Shown: positions 17,801 through 26,728 of the stretch, piece by piece | Layout of the letters: each line of letters starts with the position of its first letter | How positions within the stretch are numbered: position 1 is the stretch's first letter | Origin: Candidatus Omnitrophota bacterium | GTDB lineage: Bacteria; Hinthialibacterota; Hinthialibacteria; Hinthialibacterales; Hinthialibacteraceae | Assembly: GCA_040755155.1 (NCBI GenBank) | Contig: JBFMBP010000085.1 | Span: forward strand, 1-64,000 | Direction: 5' to 3' | DNA length: 64,000 nucleotides | Notes under the pieces: generated by a model | Databases searched by the model: none | What the model saw: the letters and a program-made list of their open reading frames with translations, nothing else | Told to the model about the DNA's origin: nothing | Made by a program: the position numbers and the translations under genes

Positions 17801-19188
17801 TCCTTATACTCTTTCACCGCTTGTTTGAATCGCTCGCCCCGCTCGGCGTAGTTTTTGAACATGTCCCAACTGGCGCAGGCGGGAGAGAGAAGCAAACTTT
17901 CGCCCGGCCGCCCGTCCCGCAAAGCGTGATGGACGGCCTCTTCCAGCGTCTTTTCCAAATGGACTTGCGTAATCGTTTCCCACGCGCGCGCGAAGGCTTC
18001 GGCGGCTTCGCCGATGAGATAGACGGCGATGACTTTTTCCCGTATTAACGACAGAAGCGGATCCAGCGAATCGCCCTTGGCGCGGCCTCCGGCGATAAGC
18101 CGGATCGGCGGCGGAAGCGATCGCAGGGCAGCTTCCACCGCATGAACATTAGTGGCTTTGGAATCGTCGTAGCAGCGGATTCCCTTGACCTCGCCGGCGA
18201 ATTCCAACCGGTGAGGCAAGGGTTGAAACGAATCCAAAGCGCGTAACGCCTCCAGCAGCGGCGCTCCGAACGAAACCGCCATGCCCGCGGCGGCCAGAGC
18301 GTTCAAAACATGCTGAGGCAATTGTTTGGCAAAAGAGGGCCAGGATTGGCGCTCCTCTTTCGAACCGTCGCGGAGGATTGCTTCGCCATTCGAGTAGAAG
18401 ACGCCGTCAGGTCCCAACACATCCACGGCGAAAGTTCTTCTTCTCGATGGCGCCCACTCCGGACAGTCGCCCTCAACTCTGGGACCCATCCACAACGCCC
18501 CATCAGGCGCCTGATTCATCGCAATGCGAAATTTCGTTTCATAGTACTGGCGCAGCGACGCATAGCGGTCCAGATGATCGGGCGCCAGGTTGGTTATGAC
18601 CGCCGCCTGCGCCCGGAACTGCTCGAAGGTCTCGCACTGAAAACTGCTGACCTCCAACACCAGCGGATCGCCGCATTCCCGCACGCCCTCGACGGCAACC
18701 TGAGCAACGGGCCGCCCAACATTGCCCGCCGCTTCAGCGCGATAGCCGCATCGGTTGAGAATATGCTCGATCATGTTCGTCACGGTCGTTTTGCCATTCG
18801 TCCCGGTTACGGCGAGAATAGGGCGATTCAAAAATCGGCAGGCTAATTCCATCTCGCCAAGCAGAGGAATATCCGCTTGCTTCAACCAGGAATAGAAAGC
18901 GCCGAAAGGCGGAACGCCGGGACTGATAACGCAAAAGTCCACTCCATGCATCGGCTTCAACGCGTCGAAATGAAATCGCACGCCGCGCGGCTCCCATTGT
19001 CGCCGCAACGCCGCCTGTTTGGCGCGGTCGTTATCGTGAGCCAGAACCTTCGCGCCTTCCCGCAGCAGCAATTCCGTCGCCCACTGGCCGCTGTCGCCCA
19101 TGCCGACGACCAGCGCGCAAAGCCCCGCCAATCGGGGCGCGGGACGAGTGAGACGAGAGCGGATTTCATTTTCAACCATGATCGTCAT
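17797..19188 (-). CDS. murD: UDP-MurNAc-L-alanine--D-glutamate ligase MurD
   Basis: A Mur ligase of 463 residues. It has the N-terminal Rossmann-like VVGMGDSGQWA, ATP loop VTGTNGKTTVTNM near 132, LDRYASLRQYYETKFRI near 205, and YDDSKATNVHA near 335, all diagnostic of MurD. It follows mraY after 25 bp and is coupled to ftsW. Confidence 0.95.
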   Translation of the reverse strand: MTIMVENEIRSRLTRPAPRLAGLCALVVGMGDSGQWATELLLREGAKVLAHDNDRAKQAALRRQWEPRGVRFHFDALKPMHGVDFCVISPGVPPFGAFYSWLKQADIPLLGEMELACRFLNRPILAVTGTNGKTTVTNMIEHILNRCGYRAEAAGNVGRPVAQVAVEGVRECGDPLVLEVSSFQCETFEQFRAQAAVITNLAPDHLDRYASLRQYYETKFRIAMNQAPDGALWMGPRVEGDCPEWAPSRRRTFAVDVLGPDGVFYSNGEAILRDGSKEERQSWPSFAKQLPQHVLNALAAAGMAVSFGAPLLEALRALDSFQPLPHRLEFAGEVKGIRCYDDSKATNVHAVEAALRSLPPPIRLIAGGRAKGDSLDPLLSLIREKVIAVYLIGEAAEAFARAWETITQVHLEKTLEEAVHHALRDGRPGESLLLSPACASWDMFKNYAERGERFKQAVKEYKE

Positions 19189-19213
19189 CGCTTTTTTTTC
19201 CCATTGACTGGCG

Positions 19214-20329
19214 CTACCGCAGTTTCAGCGTCGCCAATCCGATAAAGGCGAACACCGCCGCTAAAATCCAAAACCGGACCACGATCGTGGTCTCGGACCA
19301 ACCCTTCATTTCGTAATGATGATGCAGCGGCGCCATAAGAAAGATGCGCTTGCCCCCCCGCCAACGATACGACGCCACCTGCAGAATGACCGATAGCGAT
19401 TCCAAAACGAAAACGCCGCCCACGATGAAAAGCAACAACTCTTGCTTGATCAAAACGGCGATCGTTCCCAACGCCCCGCCAATGGCCAAGGAGCCGGTGT
19501 CGCCCATAAAAACCTGGGCGGGATGGGCGTTAAACCACAAGAACGCCATGGAAGCGCCCGCCATCGCCATGACGAAAACCGTGATCTCTCCCGCTTTGGG
19601 AACGTAGAGAATATCGAGATAAGCGCTGGTATCGATGCGTCCCACGATGTACGTCAAAACGGCGAAAGCCAGCGAAGAGATGATGGTGCAGCCGCTGGCG
19701 AGGCCGTCGAGTCCATCCGTCAAATTCACGGCGTTGGACGATCCGGTAATCACCAGCGCCACGAAGGGAATATAGAAAATCCCCAATGGAATAAAGGCGT
19801 TTTTGAAAAAGGGCAGCGGGATGTCGTACGGTTTTTCATGGATGAGAGGATGGCAATAGTAAAGCAGCAAGCCCAACGTTAAGCCGATCGTCAATTGCAC
19901 GATCATTTTTTGCCGCGCCTGCACGCCATGATATTTTTTCTGTTTCAATTTCGTATAATCGTCCAGAAAGCCAAGCGCGCCCAATGCCAGCGTAACGATG
20001 AGACACGTCCAAACCAACTCGTTGCCGAGATTGCCCCAAAGGAGAATGGAAAAAACGATCGATGCCAGAATCAGCGTTCCGCCCATCGTGGGCGTTCCCG
20101 CCTTGCCTTTATGGCGTTCGTAAAGGTCTTTGATGTTCTCGCCGCGAATCGTCTGTCCGATCTTCATCCGCTGCAGCCAGGCGATGAAATAGGGGCCGAT
20201 GAAGACGCCGACAATCAACGCCGTCACCGCCGCCATCGCGGAGCGGAAGGAGATATAGCGCAGCACGTTCAACACGCCGAGCCATTCCGGATATCTTTCC
20301 GACAAAGGAAATAGAAAATACAATGCCAT
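19214..20329 (-). CDS. mraY: phospho-MurNAc-pentapeptide transferase MraY
   Basis: A polytopic membrane enzyme, 371 residues, making lipid I from UDP-MurNAc-pentapeptide and undecaprenyl phosphate. Motifs are GTPTMGG near residue 80, LGFLDDYTK with the Asp pair near 120, NAVNLTDGLDGLA near 200, FMGDTGSLAIG near 275, and HHHYE near 335. AGGAG lies 10 bases before the ATG. It starts 4 bp after murE; murF, which usually sits between murE and mraY, is absent. Confidence 0.96.
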   Translation of the reverse strand: MALYFLFPLSERYPEWLGVLNVLRYISFRSAMAAVTALIVGVFIGPYFIAWLQRMKIGQTIRGENIKDLYERHKGKAGTPTMGGTLILASIVFSILLWGNLGNELVWTCLIVTLALGALGFLDDYTKLKQKKYHGVQARQKMIVQLTIGLTLGLLLYYCHPLIHEKPYDIPLPFFKNAFIPLGIFYIPFVALVITGSSNAVNLTDGLDGLASGCTIISSLAFAVLTYIVGRIDTSAYLDILYVPKAGEITVFVMAMAGASMAFLWFNAHPAQVFMGDTGSLAIGGALGTIAVLIKQELLLFIVGGVFVLESLSVILQVASYRWRGGKRIFLMAPLHHHYEMKGWSETTIVVRFWILAAVFAFIGLATLKLR

Positions 20330-20333
20330 GCCC

Positions 20334-21809
20334 CTACGCTCCTTTCCCTGCTTCCAGCAGACATTGCCGGGCCGCTTCCCGGTCGTCGAAGGGATGCTTC
20401 ACTCGCCCGATCAGTTGATAGGTCTCATGGCCCTTGCCCGCAAGAAGGAGGATGTCCCCCGTTTGCAATTTCGCTACTGCCGCCGCTATCGCCTCGCGGC
20501 GGTTGGGAACAATGATATAGCGATCCCTGGCCCAGGCCATTCCTTTTTCGATATCCTGGATAATCTTCTTTGGATCTTCCGTGCGGGGATTGTCGTCGGT
20601 AACGATGACGAAATCGCTGCGGCGCAGGGCGATTTCTCCCATAATGGGCCGTTTGCCCGCATCCCGGTCTCCGCCGCAGCCGAAGAGAGTGACGATTCGT
20701 TTATGAGGCAGCGCCGCCAGCGCGGCCAGGCATTTCTCGAGCGCGTCGGGCGTATGGCAATAATCCACAACCACCTGAGCGCCTACGCCGTTGGGGATGG
20801 ATTGGAGCCGTCCGGGCACGGCGGCCAGAGTTTCGGCGCCCAGGCGGATCGCCTCCGGCGAGACGCCGCAAGCGTAAGCCGCCGCCGCCGCTCCTAGAAT
20901 ATTTTCCACGTTATGCCGTCCAAGCAGCGGCGTATGAATCTCGCATTCTTCGCCGCCGGGAAAGCGCAGGCGGAATCGCACTCCATCCAGCAGCAGGCGC
21001 ACGTCCAGCGCGCGCACATCGGCCTCGCCATCGATGGCGAAAGTCGTAATCCGGCGCCTAGTCAAGGTTTGTTCGATGCGCCGCCCCGACTCGTCGTCCC
21101 GGTTGAGAACGGCAGAGCCATCGGGCTTGAGGTAATCCGTAAATAAGCGCAGTTTGGCGCGCCAGTACTCCTCCATCGTTTTGTGAAAATCGAGATGATC
21201 TTGGCTGAGATTGCAAAATATGGCGGCGTCGAATTCGATTTCGTCCACGCGATGCAGCGCCAGGCCGTGCGAGGAAACTTCCATCGCCAGGCGTTTGTTT
21301 CCCGCGTCGGCGATGCGGCGCAAGAGTTGCTGCAACTCGTGCGGCAAAGGCGTCGTGTTGGGAGCGTCGATCCGTCCGCCTTTGAAACGGTACTCGATGG
21401 TTCCGATAACCGCCGCCTCCTCGCCCGCCGCTTTCCAAATTTGTTCCAAAAGATGCGTGGTCGTGGTTTTGCCGTTGGACCCAGTAACGCCGGTAATGTG
21501 AAGTTCTTTGGCGGGATGGCCGTAGAAATTAGCCGCTAGGCGGGGAAGCGCGGCTAAAGTATCGGCGACGCGGATTTGGGGCAGGGAAATCGGTTCGCGC
21601 CATTCCTGAACCACGGCGGCCGCCGCGCCCTTCGCCGCCGCTTCGGGAATATAATCATGGCCGTCGAACGCCGCGCCCTTAAGCGCTACGAACAACGAAT
21701 CCGGCGCCGCCTGCCGCGAATCGCAGACAAGCGCTTTCAATTCCGAGGGAATCGATCCCCTCGTTTCCAAAACGGATACGTTTGCGAACACTACCTTACC
21801 CTCAACCAT
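20334..21809 (-). CDS. murE: UDP-MurNAc-tripeptide synthetase MurE (meso-DAP type)
   Basis: A 491-residue Mur ligase that adds the third peptide residue. ATP loop GVTGSNGKTTTTHLL lies near 110. The DNPR motif at about residue 406 (TDDNPRTEDP) marks the meso-diaminopimelate-adding class and not the lysine class, so this organism very likely has DAP-type peptidoglycan. GAGGAG lies only 3 bases before the chosen ATG, a short spacing. Confidence 0.95.
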   Translation of the reverse strand: MVEGKVVFANVSVLETRGSIPSELKALVCDSRQAAPDSLFVALKGAAFDGHDYIPEAAAKGAAAAVVQEWREPISLPQIRVADTLAALPRLAANFYGHPAKELHITGVTGSNGKTTTTHLLEQIWKAAGEEAAVIGTIEYRFKGGRIDAPNTTPLPHELQQLLRRIADAGNKRLAMEVSSHGLALHRVDEIEFDAAIFCNLSQDHLDFHKTMEEYWRAKLRLFTDYLKPDGSAVLNRDDESGRRIEQTLTRRRITTFAIDGEADVRALDVRLLLDGVRFRLRFPGGEECEIHTPLLGRHNVENILGAAAAAYACGVSPEAIRLGAETLAAVPGRLQSIPNGVGAQVVVDYCHTPDALEKCLAALAALPHKRIVTLFGCGGDRDAGKRPIMGEIALRRSDFVIVTDDNPRTEDPKKIIQDIEKGMAWARDRYIIVPNRREAIAAAVAKLQTGDILLLAGKGHETYQLIGRVKHPFDDREAARQCLLEAGKGA

Positions 21810-21998
21810 CGTCTCCTCTTAAGAGGAAAATTCATTCTCAACGCGGCGTCTCAAAGGTTGAGATCATTGCAAAACTGCCAAATCATCCTGCAGAGGCCCG
21901 CCCTTTTCGGCGAATCGTGAAGAGTCGCCCGCCTCCGCCATATATGTCTATGCGCTCGTACTGCATCGTCAATAAAAAAAATATACAATAAAATGCCG

Positions 21999-24167
21999 TT
22001 AACGTTGAACTACCAATTTCGATTCGGCGGCGACGCCGGAATCGGTCAAGACCGGTTCGCATCGGATAACGCCAACGTCCTGCTTTCCGCCCAATGGCGT
22101 TCCTGGAGGAATTTCCTGTTCGACGACTTTTCCCGCTCCCTGAAATGAGGCGCGCAATCCCAAACTCGTCAAGCGCACAACGGCGTCGCGCAGCGGCCAC
22201 GAAAGCAGATTCGGCATTACGCCCTGGCCGCCGTCCCATGGTTCCGCAGGCGGCGCGGGAAGCACTCGCGTCACGCCGAACGTGTTGGGCGCCGGAATAT
22301 CCGTCTTCGTCTCCGCATTCGCATGGGGACTCTCCCCGCCCAGAGCCAACAGAGGATCGCTTTTATTGGTTGGCGTAAGCCCCCAATAGGCGATGATCTC
22401 TTCCGCGATCGTCTTCCAAACCGGTCCAGCCACATCGCCGCCGTACTTGGCTTTTTTGGGTTCGTCCACCATAACGGCGATAACAACCTGAGGGTCTTCC
22501 GCCGGGAAGAATCCAGCGAAAGAAGCGATGCGCATCTTGTAACCGTAGGTTCCGGCTTGGGGATCGTATTTTTGAGCTGTGCCCGATTTGCCCGCGATAT
22601 GGAAGCCGGGTATGCGGACTTTGCGGCCTGTCCCGTCTTCTATCTCCGTTACGTCCACCATCATCTTGACGATCTCTTCCATGACTTCGCTGGGAACGAT
22701 GCGGGTGGGCGTTTTCATCGGCTGGGGATAGAAGACGCCGTCCATCCCTTTATAGCCTTTGATGATATGAGGCTTGCGATAAAGGCCGCGATTGGCGATG
22801 GCGCCGTAAGCGGCGGCGATGATGAGGGTATTTGTGGAAATTTCCTGTCCGAAAGGAATGGCGCCGAGCGAAGCCGCCGTCCAACCTTCCGGAGTTCGCA
22901 GAATGCCGCCGCTTTCGCCGGGTAGTTCGAATGTGGGATATTTGCTGCCATTCTTGAAACCGAAGCGGGTGAGATAATCGTAGAGGATGCGGGCCTGGCC
23001 TTTCCAATCGTCCGGCCCGGCGCCGAGACGCGCCGCGATTTTCACCATGCCGATATTGCTGGAATGGACGATGATGTCATGGACGGATAAATTTTCGAAA
23101 CGATGAATATCGTCGCGGATGGTTTTGCCTCGAAAATAGTAAGAACCATTTTCGCAATAAAAAACCGTATCGGGAGATACGACTTTCTTATCGAGAGCGG
23201 CGGCGAGAATGAACGGCTTCAAAACGGATCCAGGCTCGTACACGCCGGTGAGCATCTGATTTTGGCGGATTTCTTCGGGATATTTCGAATACTCGTTGGG
23301 ATCGAAGGCGGGATAATTCGCCATCGCCAACACTTCCCCGGTCTTGGCGTGCAGCGCGACGGCGTTGGCGTAATTCGCGTCGACTTCCACCACTTTTTTC
23401 GCCAATTCCCGTTCGACGACGTATTGAATATAGGAATCGATCGTGAGTGTAACATCCACCCGGCTGGTGATTTTTTTGGTGTAATCTTCATTAGCGAGAA
23501 GTTTGCCGCTCTTGTCTTTCTCGCCTTCAACCACTTTTGCGGCGCGAGAAGAGTCCAGAATTTCGTTGCAAACCAGTTCGATGCCCGCCAAGCCATTGTT
23601 GTAGGCGTCGGTATAGCCGATAACATGGCCGGCTAAAAACCCTTCGGGATAAAAGCGGATGGATTGGGCCGTAAACGAGATGCCGGGGACATCGGCTTTT
23701 TCAAGTTTGTCTTTTATGGATTCTGGAACGTCTCGCTGGATTTCTCTCGCCTTGAACTTAGGCGATTGCAAAGCGGCGATCTGTTTTTCCATCTCCAGCG
23801 GACTCATTTTCAAAATAGCGCCCGCTCGTTGAATTGTATCCACCGCCTGGAGCTTCTTTTCCTCTTCCTGCAAGATGGGATCGGTCGCGTTTGTGATCGT
23901 CGCCTCATTAGCGACAACGGTGTATTGATAACGGTTTTGCGCCAGCGCCCGGCCATTGCGATCCAGAATCAATCCCCGGCTGGGAGGCAGCCACCCGTTT
24001 CTGCCGCTGATGCCGACATACGTGCGGGAATTTTTGCTGACCTCCGTCAGATAGTCGGCCTTGACGATCTGCAGAAAATAGAGACGGCCGATTAGCGCGG
24101 CGAATACCATTCCGGCGCCAAGCATCAGAATCCCTATTCTATAGAACGTCGTTTTCTCGCCCTTCAC
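21999..24167 (-). CDS. ftsI: septal peptidoglycan transpeptidase FtsI/PBP3 with C-terminal PASTA domain
   Basis: A class B penicillin-binding protein that crosslinks septal peptidoglycan. It has one N-terminal membrane helix (RIGILMLGAGMVFAALIG), a dimerisation/pedestal region, then the transpeptidase with SVLKPF (catalytic Ser), HSSN and KSGTA. The last ~75 residues contain a PASTA-type segment (VMPNLLSWPLRDAV). I prefer the GTG at 24167 because GAGGA lies 7 bases before it (722 residues). The frame continues upstream only to a TTG at 24224 that lies inside a dispersed hairpin repeat and is an unlikely start. A 189-bp gap precedes murE downstream. Confidence 0.93.
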   Translation of the reverse strand: MKGEKTTFYRIGILMLGAGMVFAALIGRLYFLQIVKADYLTEVSKNSRTYVGISGRNGWLPPSRGLILDRNGRALAQNRYQYTVVANEATITNATDPILQEEEKKLQAVDTIQRAGAILKMSPLEMEKQIAALQSPKFKAREIQRDVPESIKDKLEKADVPGISFTAQSIRFYPEGFLAGHVIGYTDAYNNGLAGIELVCNEILDSSRAAKVVEGEKDKSGKLLANEDYTKKITSRVDVTLTIDSYIQYVVERELAKKVVEVDANYANAVALHAKTGEVLAMANYPAFDPNEYSKYPEEIRQNQMLTGVYEPGSVLKPFILAAALDKKVVSPDTVFYCENGSYYFRGKTIRDDIHRFENLSVHDIIVHSSNIGMVKIAARLGAGPDDWKGQARILYDYLTRFGFKNGSKYPTFELPGESGGILRTPEGWTAASLGAIPFGQEISTNTLIIAAAYGAIANRGLYRKPHIIKGYKGMDGVFYPQPMKTPTRIVPSEVMEEIVKMMVDVTEIEDGTGRKVRIPGFHIAGKSGTAQKYDPQAGTYGYKMRIASFAGFFPAEDPQVVIAVMVDEPKKAKYGGDVAGPVWKTIAEEIIAYWGLTPTNKSDPLLALGGESPHANAETKTDIPAPNTFGVTRVLPAPPAEPWDGGQGVMPNLLSWPLRDAVVRLTSLGLRASFQGAGKVVEQEIPPGTPLGGKQDVGVIRCEPVLTDSGVAAESKLVVQR

Positions 24168-24214
24168 CAGTTTTTCCTCATCTGAATCCTTATAAATTTG
24201 CTGCTTTTCCCATC

Positions 24215-24300
24215 CCTCTCCCAAGATTGGGAGAGGTTAGGTGAGGGTTGATGGCATTAAGTTAATTACCCCTTGCCTTCTCCCAGCAGGAGAGAAACTT
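24215..24300. repeat. CCCTCTCCC-type repeat fragment between ftsL and ftsI
   Basis: A near-perfect palindrome CCTCTCCCAA-GA-TTGGGAGAGG (24215-24236) is followed by GTTAGGTGAGGG and, at 24273-24295, a second CTTCTCCCAGCAGGAGAG hairpin. Related words occur in both 96-bp MITEs (CCTCTCCCAGAAGGCGAGAGG at about 59064) and near 10279. It appears to be an inserted repeat in an otherwise tightly packed operon. Confidence 0.6.
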
Positions 24301-24329
24301 GTAAGTTTCATTCTTAAGTAAACTAGACA

Positions 24330-24776
24330 TTATTCCACCAAACTTTGCAGCCAGCTTCGCGTTTCCTTTCGCGTCATATCCCACCCTCGCCGCAGGCCGT
24401 CGAAAAATCCTTCTTTTTCCGGAGGCATCGGCAGGTAATCCGAAAATCCGATGCCGCTTCTCAATCCAGGCGCAGCCAATTCGACGGCGGGATTGCGCGG
24501 CGGCCCTAGCTGCGGCAATTGTTCTTGAATCAATCCAGCGATGCGCTGGTAACTTTCCAGTTCGCCGATACGGTTGTTGAGCTGGCGAATCTCTTCCAAC
24601 AGCCGCATCTTCTCGAAATTCTTTTCTGTCATGCGATAGCGGATTTTCTTTTCTTCCAACGAGGCGTGCACGATCAGCGAAATGCAGCCGAAAATGGCGA
24701 TCACGCAAAAATAACCGATGATTCCCCGCACGTGAGGAACCATCGATCGATAATCGTTCGCAGCCGCCTGATTCAT
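24330..24776 (-). CDS. ftsL: FtsL-like bitopic division protein
   Basis: A 148-residue protein in the ftsL position between rsmH and ftsI. A short N-terminal tail, one membrane helix (GIIGYFCVIAIFGCISLIVHA, about residues 18-38) and a leucine-zipper-like coiled coil with MRLLEEIRQLNNRIGELE follow the FtsL/FtsB plan. The 60-residue C-terminal extension is longer than usual. Sequence identity in this family is always low, so the name rests on position and architecture. Confidence 0.75.
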   Translation of the reverse strand: MNQAAANDYRSMVPHVRGIIGYFCVIAIFGCISLIVHASLEEKKIRYRMTEKNFEKMRLLEEIRQLNNRIGELESYQRIAGLIQEQLPQLGPPRNPAVELAAPGLRSGIGFSDYLPMPPEKEGFFDGLRRGWDMTRKETRSWLQSLVE

Positions 24777-24806
24777 GATTCTTCATCTCCGCATCTTCTT
24801 TTTTTA

Positions 24807-24867
24807 AGTTGAAGAGCCATCCTGGCTCTTTCTTTCTTTGATCAAGAGGCTGGAAGCCTCTTCAACT
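24807..24867. repeat. paired hairpins within a larger inverted repeat (rsmH/ftsL junction)
   Basis: AAGAGCCA/TGGCTCTT (24812-24830) and AAGAGGCT/AGCCTCTT (24844-24862), each an 8-bp stem with a 3-base loop, are enclosed by AGTTGAAGAG and CTCTTCAACT (24807-24867). The right arm contains the rsmH stop codon. In RNA the region can form either two small hairpins or one long one. It may be a mobile palindromic repeat or an operon processing/attenuation site. Confidence 0.65.
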
Positions 24868-25827
24868 CAATCGTTCCAAAACGCGAAACTGAGCGCTTCT
24901 CGAACGCGGATTGATCTCTTTTTCCGCCGCACAGGGAAGCATAGGCTTCTTGGTCAAAATGGCGCCCTTCGCGGGTGGCTTGGGCGCATATTGCGCCGGA
25001 CCGAGCGGCTGAACCACTTCGCCGCAATACTGCCGGAAAAGTTCCTTCACGATCCGATGTTCTAATGAGTGATAACTTAAAACCCCAATTCGTCCGTCTG
25101 GCCGCAGCCGCTGCAACGCCGCCTCGAGGCCTCTTCGCAACATGCCCAATTCGTCGTTCACGGCGATGCGCAGCGCTTGGAAAACCCTAGTTGCCGGGTG
25201 AATGCCTTCTTGATGGCGATAAGAAGGCGGAATCGCTTGCAGAACGATATCCGCCAGCTCCTGCGTCGTCTCGACATTCGCCTTCTCTCTTCGTCTGGCG
25301 ATCGCCCGCGCAATTTTGCGGGAAAAGCGTTCTTCGCCGTAAATTTTGAATATCCGCGTCAATTCGTCCTCGCTCCAGGAATTGACGGCTTCATAAGCGG
25401 ATAGCGGCTGACTCTGATCCATACGCATATCCAACGGACCTTCGCGCATGAAACTGAAGCCTCGCCCCGCATCGTCTACTTGTGGAGAGGAAAAGCCGCA
25501 ATCGAAGAGAAAACGATCCGCTGTCTTTACCCCCTCCTCGTCGAGAACCGCCCCCAATTCATCGAAGCCCCGCTGGCGAAGACGGCAGGAAAAGGGAACG
25601 TTCGCAAAACGCTGGCGGCAATAGGCGACGGCGGCGGCGTCGCGGTCGATGCCGATCAGGCAATCGGACGCATCGAAGGCGCAAGCTATGGCGGCGCTAT
25701 GGCCGCCGTAGCCGATGGTGCAATCGACGAATACCGTTCCATGCCTCCGAGGCCGCAACATCTCCACTACCTCCGTCTCCATCACCGCTCTATGGAGCAC
25801 GATTTCATCGCCGTTCATTGGATTCAT
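24862..25827 (-). CDS. rsmH: 16S rRNA (cytosine-1402-N4)-methyltransferase RsmH
   Basis: An S-adenosylmethionine-dependent methyltransferase acting on 16S rRNA, 321 residues from the ATG at 25827, which overlaps the mraZ stop as ATGA. The upstream part of the open frame lies inside mraZ. Diagnostic segments are LHRAVMETEVVE, FVDCTIGYGGHS (SAM loop), FLFDCGFSSPQVDD, RAFSFM-like GRGFSFMREGPLDMRMD, and VLSYHSLEHRIVK. A position second in the dcw operon is standard. Confidence 0.95.
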   Translation of the reverse strand: MNPMNGDEIVLHRAVMETEVVEMLRPRRHGTVFVDCTIGYGGHSAAIACAFDASDCLIGIDRDAAAVAYCRQRFANVPFSCRLRQRGFDELGAVLDEEGVKTADRFLFDCGFSSPQVDDAGRGFSFMREGPLDMRMDQSQPLSAYEAVNSWSEDELTRIFKIYGEERFSRKIARAIARRREKANVETTQELADIVLQAIPPSYRHQEGIHPATRVFQALRIAVNDELGMLRRGLEAALQRLRPDGRIGVLSYHSLEHRIVKELFRQYCGEVVQPLGPAQYAPKPPAKGAILTKKPMLPCAAEKEINPRSRSAQFRVLERLS

Positions 25828-26390
25828 TCCGCCTTGGGCTGGATGGCGGAATGTTCGGCCTCGAAGGCCTCCAGTGTTTTCCGGCCTTGGGCCAGCTGCC
25901 ATACTTCCGGGAAGCGTTCCGAAAGCGTTACGTCGTCCACGGCTACTTGATCCTTATAATAAGTGCTGTTCCAAACCGTAATTTTGTCCCAATCGCCCAA
26001 GACCATGACCTTGCCATCCAGCCGCGCATAGTTCACCATATCGGATGGGATAATGATCCGGCCTTCTTTATCCAGGCTTACTTCGCAAGCGTGAGCGAAC
26101 ATCTGATGGCGAACCGTAAGCCCGATATCCGTATACAATTCGAGACGGCCGATCGTATCCGCAAAGGGAAGCCAATTCTCTTCCGGAAAAATCGCCAATG
26201 ACCTTTTCACCCAGCGGATGAGTATCAAGGGCGAATTTTCCATTTTGTCGCGAAATTGATGAGGCAGGCCAATGCGGTTTTTAGAATCAATATTCCGCTC
26301 GAACGATCCAATTAATTTTTTGACAAAGGGAGAGACTACCGGCTCAGCGCCGGCGGCATTGCCGACCAATGTCCCTACCGTCCTATTCAT
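25824..26390 (-). CDS. mraZ: transcriptional regulator MraZ
   Basis: The AbrB-like dodecameric or octameric regulator of the dcw operon. It contains the two tandem MraZ repeats, each centred on a DxKxRxxxP-type motif: NIDSKNRIGLPHQF near residue 33 and SLDKEGRIIIPSDM near 108. At 188 residues it is longer than the usual ~145-150, with about 25 extra residues before the first repeat (MNRTVGTLVGNAAGAEPVV) and a longer C terminus. The start has no strong ribosome site, so a later start is possible, though no in-frame Met precedes the first repeat. First gene of the operon and target of its own operator. Confidence 0.93.
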   Translation of the reverse strand: MNRTVGTLVGNAAGAEPVVSPFVKKLIGSFERNIDSKNRIGLPHQFRDKMENSPLILIRWVKRSLAIFPEENWLPFADTIGRLELYTDIGLTVRHQMFAHACEVSLDKEGRIIIPSDMVNYARLDGKVMVLGDWDKITVWNSTYYKDQVAVDDVTLSERFPEVWQLAQGRKTLEAFEAEHSAIQPKAE

Positions 26391-26728
26391 GATTCGTCAA
26401 GATCGCATTCCAGATTTCAAGTCCCACTTTTACTTACTGAATTGGATTTTTTTGGGTTTTTTTGGGACTTATTGGGATACTCTAGCATTTAGAAGCAAAG
26501 GGATCAAGTATATTTTATAAAAAAATTGTAAACTTCCTTATATATTGTAAAATATTGAACTTATGTTCAGTAAAATATATTATCTTACCGCAGCAAGGTA
26601 ATATTGAATCCATAATGGATTCTTTTGGCATTTATTTCCAATTACAGGATTTGGCGGGTGGCAATCCGCTTAGAGTCTGCTTCAAGCAATGGCTTTACTA
26701 TTTTTTTTGATAATGAAGCGAGAAGATT
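26391..26728. other. divergent promoter region of the dcw operon and symporter gene
   Basis: An AT-rich 338-bp region. It holds the MraZ-type operator at 26443-26477. AT-rich tracts at about 26505-26590 probably carry the dcw promoter on the minus strand (a TTTACA and nearby TATACT-like elements, not ideally spaced). A perfect GAATCCA/TGGATTC hairpin near 26607-26623 lies next to a T-run. I see no gene. Confidence 0.5.
26443..26477 (+). promoter_or_regulatory. MraZ-type operator: four TGGG boxes with 10-bp period
   Basis: TGGA (26443), TGGG (26453), TGGG (26463) and TGGG (26473) are spaced exactly 10 bp apart on the plus strand, each as TGGGN followed by a 5-bp spacer. In E. coli MraZ binds direct TGGGN repeats with 5-bp spacers just upstream of its own gene. 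Here the array sits 53-87 bp upstream of the mraZ start, where autoregulation is expected. The boxes read on the strand opposite to transcription, an orientation I cannot verify against the E. coli case. Confidence 0.8.
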
